A DNA stretch of 12,801 bases from Deltaproteobacteria bacterium (lineage in GTDB: Bacteria > Desulfobacterota_E > Deferrimicrobia > Deferrimicrobiales > Deferrimicrobiaceae), in assembly GCA_023488945.1 (NCBI GenBank), contig JAMDBZ010000056.1:1-12801 (forward strand). Direction: 5' to 3'. The translations under genes and the position numbers were made by a program. Of this stretch, positions 7,432 through 12,801 are shown piece by piece (position 1 is the stretch's first letter; every line of letters starts with the position of its first letter). The notes beneath the pieces were generated by a model, which ran no database searches, was not told the origin of the DNA, and saw only the letters and a list, made by a program, of their open reading frames with translations.

Positions 7432-8868
7432 TCACCGGAGGACGACCTGGACGGTCCCCGTGTTCCCGGTCCGATGGTCCAGGGCCAGGAGCGTGATCTT
7501 CTGGTGGTGTCGCATCGAGCCGATCAACCCGACGAACCCCTCCACGCTCCCGACGGTCTGTCCGTCAACCTCGAGAATGATGTCCCCCACCTCGAAGCCC
7601 AGCTCCTCCAGGCGACTTTTCGGGTCCAGCACGGAGATGGCGACTCCCTGGTTCTTCCGAAGGCCGTACCGTGCCGCCTCCTTGCCGGTGAGGGGCCGGA
7701 CCTCCGCGCCGAGCAGAGCCCTGGCGGTCGCGGACAACGCCTTGACCTCTTCCCCGGGGCTTCCGATCCGGGCCACAAGCTCAACCTTCTTCCCTCCCCG
7801 GATCACGGTCAGGGACGCATCCGATCCGATGGGGGTTTCCGCCACGTCGTTCCGCAGACCGCCGGCATCGGTGATCGCCTTCCCCCGGTAGGCGACGACG
7901 ATATCGTCTTTCTTGAGGCCCGCCCTCTCTGCCGGCCCCCCGGGGACCACCTCCGCGATCAGCGCCCCCTTCGAGGTTTCCGTCTTCAGCGAGCGGGCCA
8001 ATTCGGGGGTCATGTCCTGGGCGGTCACTCCCATCCATCCTCTCTCCACCTTTCCGTGCTCGATCAGCGCCCTGGCGACGTACAAGGCCATGTTGGAGGG
8101 AATCGTGAAGCCGATCCCCTCGAATCCCCCCGACTCGGTGGCGATGGCGGCGTTGACGCCGATGACCTCCCCGCGAAGGTTCAGGAGGGGGCCTCCGCTG
8201 TTGCCGGGGTTGATCGCCGCGTCGGTCTGGAGGAAATCCTGGTAGCTGCTGGGATTGGTGATCCCCCGCCGGTGCTTCGCGCTGATGATCCCCTGGGTGA
8301 CCGTCTGGTCCAGCCCCCGGGGATGTCCGATGGCCACCACCCATTCCCCCACCTCGACCTTGTCCGAATCCCCGAAGCGCACGAAGGGGAGGAGTTCCTT
8401 CGCCGCGATGCGGATCACCGCCAGGTCCGTCTTCGGGTCGGCTCCCACCAGCCGCGCGGGAAACCGCCGCCCGTCGGAAAGCTGCACCTCGATCTTCGTC
8501 GCCCCCCCGGCGACATGATAGTTCGTGAGAATGTCCCCCCGCGGGTCGATGATCATCCCCGTTCCCAGCGCCTTCGCCTCCTGCTTGAATTTCCGCGGCA
8601 CCTTGGGAATCCCGAAGAAGCGGCGGAAGAAGGGATCCGTCTCGAAGGGCAGTAACGGATTTTCGACCTGCATCCGCTCCGTGACCTCGATATGGACGAC
8701 GGCGGGGATGGTCTGTCTGGCGACCCGGGTGATGGCGGTCGTCAGGTCCTCGGACTTCTCCGCGGAGCGGGCAACCGACGGCGGGAGAGCCAGGGACAGG
8801 AGGATCCCCAGGGAGGCGGCGAAAACCAGGACGTTGTGCCGGCGGCTTCGGAAATGGAACGGCTTCAT
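7432..8868 (-). CDS. Periplasmic serine protease/chaperone, HtrA/DegP (Do) family
   Basis: The product is 478 aa, close to E. coli DegP (474). It degrades or refolds damaged envelope proteins. The start was set at ATG 8868, preceded by AAAGGAG; the overlapping GTG at 8871 is an equal alternative. The open frame continues upstream but loses the signal peptide. A Sec signal peptide spans residues 1-36 (basic FRSRRH, hydrophobic core, ARSA cleavage region). The catalytic triad is complete: His118 (NYHV), Asp148 (KTDLAVIRI) and Ser224 (GNSGGP). Two PDZ domains follow: PDZ1 at about 275-365 (WMGVTAQDMTPELA, GPAERAGLKKDDIV) and PDZ2 at about 385-478 (GVAISVLDPKSRLEELGFEVGD). It sits between a lipoprotein gene and an efflux operon on the same strand, suggesting a shared envelope-stress role. 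That link is inferred from position. Confidence 0.95.
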   Translation of the reverse strand: MKPFHFRSRRHNVLVFAASLGILLSLALPPSVARSAEKSEDLTTAITRVARQTIPAVVHIEVTERMQVENPLLPFETDPFFRRFFGIPKVPRKFKQEAKALGTGMIIDPRGDILTNYHVAGGATKIEVQLSDGRRFPARLVGADPKTDLAVIRIAAKELLPFVRFGDSDKVEVGEWVVAIGHPRGLDQTVTQGIISAKHRRGITNPSSYQDFLQTDAAINPGNSGGPLLNLRGEVIGVNAAIATESGGFEGIGFTIPSNMALYVARALIEHGKVERGWMGVTAQDMTPELARSLKTETSKGALIAEVVPGGPAERAGLKKDDIVVAYRGKAITDAGGLRNDVAETPIGSDASLTVIRGGKKVELVARIGSPGEEVKALSATARALLGAEVRPLTGKEAARYGLRKNQGVAISVLDPKSRLEELGFEVGDIILEVDGQTVGSVEGFVGLIGSMRHHQKITLLALDHRTGNTGTVQVVLR

Positions 8869-8877
8869 CACGGCGGT

Positions 8878-8884
8878 CTCCTTT
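8878..8884 (-). promoter_or_regulatory. Ribosome binding site of the HtrA-type protease gene
   Basis: AAAGGAG on the - strand lies 6 nt before the GTG at 8871 and 9 nt before the ATG at 8868. It excludes the much longer open frame that begins at 8994. Confidence 0.75.
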
Positions 8885-8965
8885 CGGCAAGGGTTCGGGG
8901 GTTCATCCTCACGGATGGGGAAGGAACTCGAGGAAGGCCACGGTCGTCGCAGGAAAATCGCTTGC

Positions 8966-9316
8966 TTATTTGTATCTGATCGCCACGACCACAAGATCGT
9001 ACAAAGGGGTCACCCATTCACCGGAATCCGCCGTGGAAACGTCCGTCCCCTCGTACCTGCTGCGGAGGATGATGATCCCGTCCGCGCCGATCGATTTCGC
9101 CCTTTCCACGAGACGGCCCAGCGCGTTCCACCGGTCGTACGCCTCCAGTTGGGCGATCTCCACGTACGGGCGGTCGGGAGGACCGTTCCTGTACACGTCC
9201 ACCCGGGTGGTCGGCGGATAGCCCGGACGGAACATCGCCGCCTGGATGCCGGTCCCGCAACCGGCAAACGGCACGGCCAGCAGCACGATCAAGACGGAAG
9301 AACGCAGCGCCTTCAT
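8966..9316 (-). CDS. Small uncharacterised lipoprotein
   Basis: The product is 116 aa from ATG 9316, which follows a purine-rich GGGGAAGG leader. The N-terminus MKALRSSVLIVLLAVPFAGC is a textbook lipoprotein signal with the lipidated Cys at 20. The mature part is small and soluble. It contains Y-D-R-W-N-ALGRLVERAKSIGADGIII, an amphipathic helix followed by a buried strand, a pattern common in small alpha/beta lipoproteins that form part of envelope-stress or surface-assembly systems. I cannot assign a family. Its ATG overlaps the stop of the truncated BI-1 remnant (ATGA), and the HtrA gene follows 97 nt later, so it may be cotranscribed with the protease. The long frame that starts at 9391 only adds residues without a signal. 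Confidence 0.75.
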   Translation of the reverse strand: MKALRSSVLIVLLAVPFAGCGTGIQAAMFRPGYPPTTRVDVYRNGPPDRPYVEIAQLEAYDRWNALGRLVERAKSIGADGIIILRSRYEGTDVSTADSGEWVTPLYDLVVVAIRYK

Positions 9317-9609
9317 CTCGCCTTCCCCCCATTTTTCTTGGGATTGCGAATGCACGGGAACCGCTTCCGGCCTCGATTCCCGGCGCGCCATTCGCGCCGG
9401 CGTCCCAGGATCCGAAGCAGCATGAGGAACAGGTTGACGAAATCGAGGTCAAGGGCGAGTGCGCCGAATATGGCGACTTGATCCCCGCCGCCGGCGCCCG
9501 TCGCCGCTCCCATTGCCTTGATCTTCCGGGTATCGTAGGCGGCCAGCCCCACGAACACGATCACCCCGATGTACGTCGTCACCCAGTAAACCGCGTCGTT
9601 ATGCAGGTT
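9313..9609 (-). pseudogene. 5'-truncated Bax inhibitor-1/YccA-family membrane protein remnant
   Basis: The readable part resembles the C-terminal third of BI-1/YccA (TMBIM) proteins: NDAVYWVTTYIGVIVF, VGLAAYDTRKIKAMG (family signature AYDTxxIK), then VAIFGALALDLDFVNLFLMLLRILGRRR. Resemblance extends upstream to about 9606, where an in-frame TAG (9610-9612) follows and family-like sequence ends. The first five or so membrane helices (about 150 residues) and the start codon are therefore missing. The only in-frame start candidate, GTG 9582, lies inside the conserved part. After the usual end (GRRR) the frame continues about 25 residues with a basic, unrelated-looking tail and stops at 9313, overlapping the lipoprotein start. 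What is left could encode at most two helices and is unlikely to work. Confidence 0.75.
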
Positions 9610-9782
9610 CTATCGCCCAAATCGATCTCGACCTCCGGAGCGTGTCATTTGAACCCGACTATGAGATGCATTTTATTGCGTTCGGTTATCGGTCGCCTCA
9701 GGATTCGCTCCTTCCCATGCCTGATCTTTCACGGGAAGACGCCGGGAGATTTGAGGAAAACAAGCGAAAGAACGGAGCCACG

Positions 9783-9815
9783 AAAAAGGGGTTGCGGCGA
9801 TAACCGCAACCCCTT
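9783..9815 (-). terminator. Intrinsic terminator of the tRNA operon
   Basis: A perfect 12-bp stem (AAGGGGTTGCGG 9786-9797 with CCGCAACCCCTT 9804-9815) closes a 6-nt loop. On the - strand it is followed by TTTTT (9787-9783). It lies 8 nt beyond the tRNA-Lys CCA end. GATTTTCC on the + side means it could also stop opposite-strand transcripts. Confidence 0.9.
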
Positions 9816-9823
9816 GATTTTCC

Positions 9824-9900
9824 TGGTGGGCCACGTAGGATTCGAACCTACAACCTCCTGATTAAGAGTCAGCTGCTCTGCCGGGTTGAGCTAGTGGCCC
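9824..9900 (-). tRNA. tRNA-Lys (anticodon CTT)
   Basis: A full cloverleaf of 77 nt with encoded CCA. Acceptor GGGCCAC pairs with GTGGCCC; the D-arm is GCTC...GAGC; the anticodon loop CTCTTAA gives CTT (reads AAG). The T-arm contains GGTTCGAATCC. It is the last gene of a three-tRNA cluster. Confidence 0.95.
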
Positions 9901-9959
9901 ACGGCAATGGAATCCGAGCGAAGGGGCTGCTCTCCTCACCCCTCGTCCCCTTGGAAAAG

Positions 9960-10034
9960 TGGCGCGCCTGGGAGGAATCGAACCTCCGCACCCGGCTCCG
10001 GAGGCCGGTGCTCTATCCCCTGAGCTACAGGCGC
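9960..10034 (-). tRNA. tRNA-Arg (anticodon CCG)
   Basis: A complete 75-nt tRNA with encoded CCA. Acceptor GCGCCTG pairs with CAGGCGC; the anticodon stem is CCGGC/GCCGG around loop CTCCGGA, anticodon CCG (reads CGG). The T-arm is GGAGG TTCGATT CCTCC. It is the middle gene of the cluster. Confidence 0.95.
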
Positions 10035-10096
10035 CCCTGTTCCTTCCGCCCGCCGCGCGGTCCCGGCGCCCCGCCGGACGTTCCCGCTGTCAAAGA

Positions 10097-10172
10097 TGGG
10101 GTGAGTGATGGGGCTCGAACCCACAACACCCAGGGCCACAGCCTGGTGCTCTGCCATTGAGCTACACTCACC
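10097..10172 (-). tRNA. tRNA-His (anticodon GTG)
   Basis: Acceptor GTGAGTG pairs with CACTCAC; the anticodon stem is CCAGG/CCTGG around loop CTGTGGC, anticodon GTG. The extra G(-1) opposite C73, diagnostic of tRNA-His, is encoded at 10172. CCA is encoded. It is the first gene after the promoter. Confidence 0.95.
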
Positions 10173-10194
10173 ACGAGCCGAATGGCAAAAAGGA

Positions 10195-10224
10195 ATTATA
10201 CAGAACCGGAAAGAAACGGGTCAA
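10195..10224 (-). promoter_or_regulatory. Sigma-70 promoter of the tRNA cluster
   Basis: On the - strand TTGACC (10219-10224) and a perfect TATAAT (10195-10200) are separated by 18 bp. The predicted start near 10188 lies about 16 nt upstream of tRNA-His. This is the clearest promoter in the window. Confidence 0.88.
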
Positions 10225-10280
10225 CGGCAAATCCCCCGGTTCGTGCGCCGCCTCGAAAATCGCTGCCGGACCCACCGGCC

Positions 10281-10289
10281 TGCTGCTAT
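10281..10289 (+). promoter_or_regulatory. Possible extended -10 promoter of the bacterioferritin gene
   Basis: TGCTATGAT fits an extended -10 box (TGn-TATAAT, one mismatch) about 80 bases before the ferritin start. There is no recognisable -35. It is divergent from the tRNA promoter. No Fur-box-like palindrome was recognised. Confidence 0.35.
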
Positions 10290-10368
10290 GATATCACGGT
10301 TGCCCCGACCGGGAATTTCCCGGGCGCCACGCGCATCGAATGCACACATTCCTACCCGGAGGTGGACG

Positions 10369-10806
10369 ATGAAAGGGAACCCGAAGATCGTCGACGCGTT
10401 GAACAAGGTCCTCGAGTTGGAGATCGGCGCCATCCTCCAGTACCTCCACCACCATTGGACGGGCGAGGGGCTGGAGAGCCCGGAGATCCTCGACCTCTTC
10501 CAGAAGACCTCGATGGACGAGATGAAACATGCGGAGCGCGTCGCGGAGCGGATCAACTTCCTCGAGGGCGACCCTTCCACGAAACCGGCGCCGGTCAAGA
10601 AGGGCGGGGACCTGAGGAAAATGATGACGGACGACCTCGAAGCCGAGTACGAGGCGATCGCCTTCTACAAAACGGTGATCAAGCTCGCCGACGAGCTGGG
10701 GGACTCCACGACGCGGTTGATGATGGAGGAGATCACCGCCCAGGAAGAGCAGCACGCCGACACGTGGGAGACGATCCTCCAGAAGCGGGGGAAGAAGCTC
10801 CCGTAA
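10369..10806 (+). CDS. Bacterioferritin-type ferritin, short form
   Basis: The product is 145 aa from ATG 10369, set by GGAGGT 5 nt upstream; the frame runs further upstream into the tRNA region, which is not coding. Ferritins oxidise Fe(II) at a di-iron centre and store it as mineral in a 24-mer. The full Bfr ferroxidase set is present: Glu18, Glu51, His54, Glu93, Glu126 and His129 (DEMKHAE and QEEQH motifs). Met52, at the position of the inter-subunit haem ligand of bacterioferritin, is also kept. The protein ends about 13 residues before the usual Bfr length of 158, so the fifth short helix (helix E) is reduced or lost. Alternatives are a ferritin-like or Dps-like protein, but the residue set favours Bfr. 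It stands alone between a tRNA cluster and a decayed copper ATPase. Confidence 0.87.
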   Translation: MKGNPKIVDALNKVLELEIGAILQYLHHHWTGEGLESPEILDLFQKTSMDEMKHAERVAERINFLEGDPSTKPAPVKKGGDLRKMMTDDLEAEYEAIAFYKTVIKLADELGDSTTRLMMEEITAQEEQHADTWETILQKRGKKLP

Positions 10807-10830
10807 GGCCGGCCCGTCCCTCCCGGACTT

Positions 10831-11711
10831 TCACGGCCGGAACCGGCGCAGCCGGAGGGCGTTGGCGACGACGGTCACCGACGACAGTCCCATCGCCGCG
10901 GCGGCGAGCGCCGGGTTGAGCAGGATCCCGAACGCCGGGTAGAGCGCGCCGGCGGCCACGGGGATGAGCACCACGTTGTAGGCGAACGCCCAGAACAGGT
11001 TCTGCCGGATGTTGCGGAGGGTGGCGCGGCTCAACGCGATGGCCGTCGCCACCCCCGCAGGTCCCCGCCCATCAGGACGATCTCCCCCGATTCGATCGCG
11101 ATGTCCGTGCCGGTGCCGATCGCCATCCCGACATCGGCCGCAGCGAGCGCCGGGGCGTCGTTGATGCCGTCCCCCGCCATCGCGACGATCTTTCCTTCCG
11201 CCTGGATTTTCCGGACCTCCTCGGCCTTCCGTTCGGGGGGGACCTCCGCCCGCACCCGGCCGATGCCCAGCCTGCCGGCTACCGCCTCCGCCGTGCGCGC
11301 GTTGTCGCCGGTGAGCATCACGACCTCGATTCCCATTCCCTGGAGATGGCGGACCGCCTCGGCGGCCCCCTCCTTCGGCTCGTCGGCAAGCGCGATCGCG
11401 GCCGCGACCCGCCCGTCGGCGGCGACGAGTACGGGAGTGGCCCCGCCTTCCGACAACTCCCGGCCGGCCGGGAGGAACGCCGCCGGGTCGATCCCTTCCC
11501 CCTCCAGCCAGCGGGCGTTCCCCACGTGGACGCGCCGTCCCTCCACGACGGCCCGGATCCCCTGCCGCGGGACGGAGACGAACTCCTCCGGTGCAGGGAT
11601 CTCCATCCCGCGTTCCTCCGCCGCCCGCACGACCGCCTCGGCAAGCGGGTGTTCCGACCCCTTTTCCGCGCCGGCGGCCAGCCGGAGGACCGCATTCTCG
11701 CCCTCCCGGCC
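10831..11711 (-). pseudogene. Copper-translocating P1B-type ATPase (CopA-like), 5'-truncated and frameshifted
   Basis: The remnant covers the nucleotide-binding domain and the last two membrane helices. In order: [10 protein letters not shown] (P1B HP motif), [38 protein letters not shown]. After a frame change come TM7 [18 protein letters not shown] (the Tyr-Asn of copper pumps) and TM8 [11 protein letters not shown] (the Met-x2-Ser-Ser copper motif). Two lesions are visible. First, everything before about residue '[10 protein letters not shown]' is absent: metal-binding domain, six membrane helices and the phosphorylated DKTGT motif, about 450 or more residues. Second, a C5 run at 11052-11056 (G5 on the coding strand) is one base short, so the frame ends at 11031 while the TM7-TM8 part continues in another frame to 10831. 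Without the phosphorylation Asp it cannot pump. The frameshift alone could be a sequencing error; the missing half cannot. Confidence 0.85.
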
Positions 11712-12010
11712 CCGGTAGGGCCCGCCGGGCGGCGAGGGCTCGCTTCCCCTCCGTTCGCCTTGCGGCGGCGCAGCCGGCGCGTACCACGCCGCGCAGTTCA
11801 TGACGCGGTCCTCGGACATTGGCTTCATTCAACCCCGTCCGTTTGATAAAGGCCGGATCGCAGGTGGTTCCCTCCGAAGGGATTCGAGTCCCGAGGCAAA
11901 CCTGTCGAATCTCTCCGGGCGTCCGGAGCGGCGAGTTCCCGACAGCGGCCGGAAAAACGTCACGGCGGCGGCGGGCCTTGATAAGATGGTGTCGGGCTCC
12001 CGTCCCGGCC
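11712..12010. other. Region without a recognisable gene
   Basis: This is the sequence upstream (on the - strand) of the CopA remnant and upstream (on the + strand) of the membrane protein gene. Frames stay open on both strands because of the GC content, but none has family-like sequence. A 7-bp inverted repeat GATTCGA/TCGAATC (11881-11887, 11905-11911) is present without a clear role. The deletion junction that removed the CopA 5' half must lie near 11712. Confidence 0.4.
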
Positions 12011-12601
12011 ATGACCACGAACCTTCTCCTCAAGATCGCCATCGTCCCCGCCTTCATCTTCGGGATCACCCGGACCGCCCGGCGGTTCGGCCCCGTGGTC
12101 GGCGGGTGGCTCACGGGGCTCCCCGTGGTCGCCGGGCCGATCATGTTCTTCGTCGCCCTGGACCAGGGACCGGCGTTCGCGTCGAAGGCGTCCCTCTCCA
12201 CCCTGGTCGGCCTGATCGCGCTGTCGGCCTACTCGCTCGTCTACGCGTGGGTCTCGCGGCGGGCCGGGTGGGCGTGGAGTCTTTTGTGGGGCTGGCTCGC
12301 CTTCGTCGCCGCCGCCATGCTGCTGGAGCGGGTCCCCTTCACCCTGCCGGCCGCCTTCGCCGCGGCCTCCGCCGCCTTCGTCCTCGCCGTACGCCTTCTC
12401 CCGGACACCCCGACGCCGGCGACGGGAGCGGAGACCCCCCGGTGGGAGATCCACGTCCGCATGGCGGCGGCCGTCGCCCTCGTCCTCCTGCTCACGACCC
12501 TCGCCGCCGCGTTAGCCCGCATTTCTCACCGGGGTTCGTCGCGAGACGGTGGAGACGGGCGTGGATACAAGGCGCGCGAACTTCGGGCACCGCAGGCGTA
12601 G
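12011..12601 (+). pseudogene. Uncharacterised polytopic membrane protein, C-terminus replaced by repeat copy B
   Basis: From ATG 12011 the frame encodes 196 aa. Residues 1-167 are a typical inner-membrane protein with about six hydrophobic helices, with small-residue and proline motifs such as [14 protein letters not shown] recall similar conserved membrane proteins of about 220-260 aa in proteobacteria, without a known function. From codon 168 (12512) the reading frame is inside repeat copy B, so the last 29 residues (ARISHRGSSRDGG..., hydrophilic, Arg/Gly-rich) are translated repeat and replace the native C-terminus, probably two or so helices. No good ribosome binding site precedes the ATG. 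The product may be unstable; whether any function remains is unknown. Confidence 0.7.
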
Positions 12602-12693
12602 TGGACACTCCGTCGAGGAGCACGAAGGAGCGCAACGCAGTAGACATGCCCGTATCCGCCGGCGCAGCAGAAGCCTTGAAAGAAATAGGGTTA
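12513..12693. mobile_element. MITE-like repeat, copy B (no nested element)
   Basis: This 181-bp element is homologous to copy A in both arms. Its left end TAGCCCGCATTTCTCACC and its right end (reversed TAACCCTATTTCTTTC) are imperfect inverted repeats, with TA at both edges (12513-12514, 12692-12693). It lacks the 178-bp nested element and the 20-bp hairpin expansion of copy A, so it represents the uninterrupted form. The left end lies inside a membrane protein gene on the + strand; the right end supplies the TAA stop of a gene fragment on the - strand. It contains no credible ORF. Confidence 0.78.
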
Positions 12694-12801
12694 CGCCGCC
12701 GGGCTGATGGCAACCTGGAATCCCAGGTTTTTCAGCTTCCTTACCAAGCGAGTGGCGGCCTTCGTTTTGTCGATTCGGTCGTAATGCTCGGAACCGAGGT
12801 C
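12691..12801 (-). CDS. C-terminal 36 codons of a probable transposase, partial (continues beyond window)
   Basis: The frame is open from the window end to a TAA at 12691-12693. The visible residues include DRIDKTKAATRLVRKLKNLG followed by FQVAISPAA. The pattern R-x-L-V-R-K/R-L-x-x-L-G-F/Y-x-V is familiar to me from the tails of transposases in environmental bacterial genomes, but I cannot name the IS family from 36 residues. The stop codon lies in the end of repeat copy B. If the gene is a transposase, the neighbouring repeat may use its ends; this is inference. Confidence 0.45.
   Translation of the reverse strand, partial: DLGSEHYDRIDKTKAATRLVRKLKNLGFQVAISPAA

Noticed and set aside
8885..8994. 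N-terminal extension of HtrA from the start at 8994
   Set aside because: It would bury the signal peptide, overlap the lipoprotein gene's end and ignore the AAAGGAG site at 8878-8884.
11865..11915. Possible tRNA fragment or attachment site (GGGATTCGAGTCCC looks like a T-arm)
   Set aside because: No acceptor stem, anticodon arm or CCA can be fitted around it; it is probably chance similarity.
10831..12201. Single - strand open frame of 456 codons read as one gene
   Set aside because: Only the part from about 11056 down to 10831 is real (CopA TM7-TM8); the rest is a shadow of the other CopA frame and of unrelated sequence.

Overview
The window is GC-rich DNA from a diderm (Gram-negative-type) bacterium: it encodes an RND efflux pump with a lipoprotein adaptor, a periplasmic HtrA protease and another lipoprotein. 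A tungsten/molybdopterin aldehyde:ferredoxin oxidoreductase suggests an anaerobic or facultative lifestyle. The overall style resembles deltaproteobacterial and related environmental lineages, but that placement is an impression rather than a demonstrated result.

Layout. (1) Positions 2-2349, + strand: the C-terminal two thirds of an aldehyde ferredoxin oxidoreductase, translationally coupled to a class II aldolase-type protein. (2) 2350-2684: a gene-free convergent gap. (3) 2685-9609, - strand, in transcription order: a 5'-truncated Bax-inhibitor-1/YccA remnant, a small lipoprotein, an HtrA/DegP-type protease, an AcrA/MdtA-type adaptor and an MdtB/MdtC-type RND pump. This reads as an envelope-stress and efflux block. 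(4) 9786-10224, - strand: tRNA-His, tRNA-Arg and tRNA-Lys with a near-consensus sigma-70 promoter and a strong intrinsic terminator. (5) 10369-10806, + strand: a short bacterioferritin. (6) 10831-11711, - strand: a decayed copper P-type ATPase (CopA) lacking its whole 5' half, including the phosphorylation site, and carrying a frameshift. (7) 12011 to the end: a membrane protein gene cut by a repeat, then the tail of a probable transposase gene.

The most distinctive content is a family of small palindromic elements. Copy B (12513-12693) and copy A (5789-6171) are homologous, with terminal imperfect inverted repeats starting TARCCCGCATTTCTC, and look like non-autonomous MITE-type elements. Copy A was itself hit by a second, unrelated-ended element (5881-6058) with near-perfect inverted repeats flanked by a direct CTAAG; copy B serves as the 'empty site'. 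Copy A lies between the adaptor and pump genes and supplies the adaptor's stop codon. Copy B truncates a membrane protein gene, gives it a repeat-encoded tail, and supplies the stop codon of the transposase fragment on the other strand. Together with three broken genes, this makes the right half of the window a region of active decay and element insertion. I see no CRISPR array and no complete insertion sequence.
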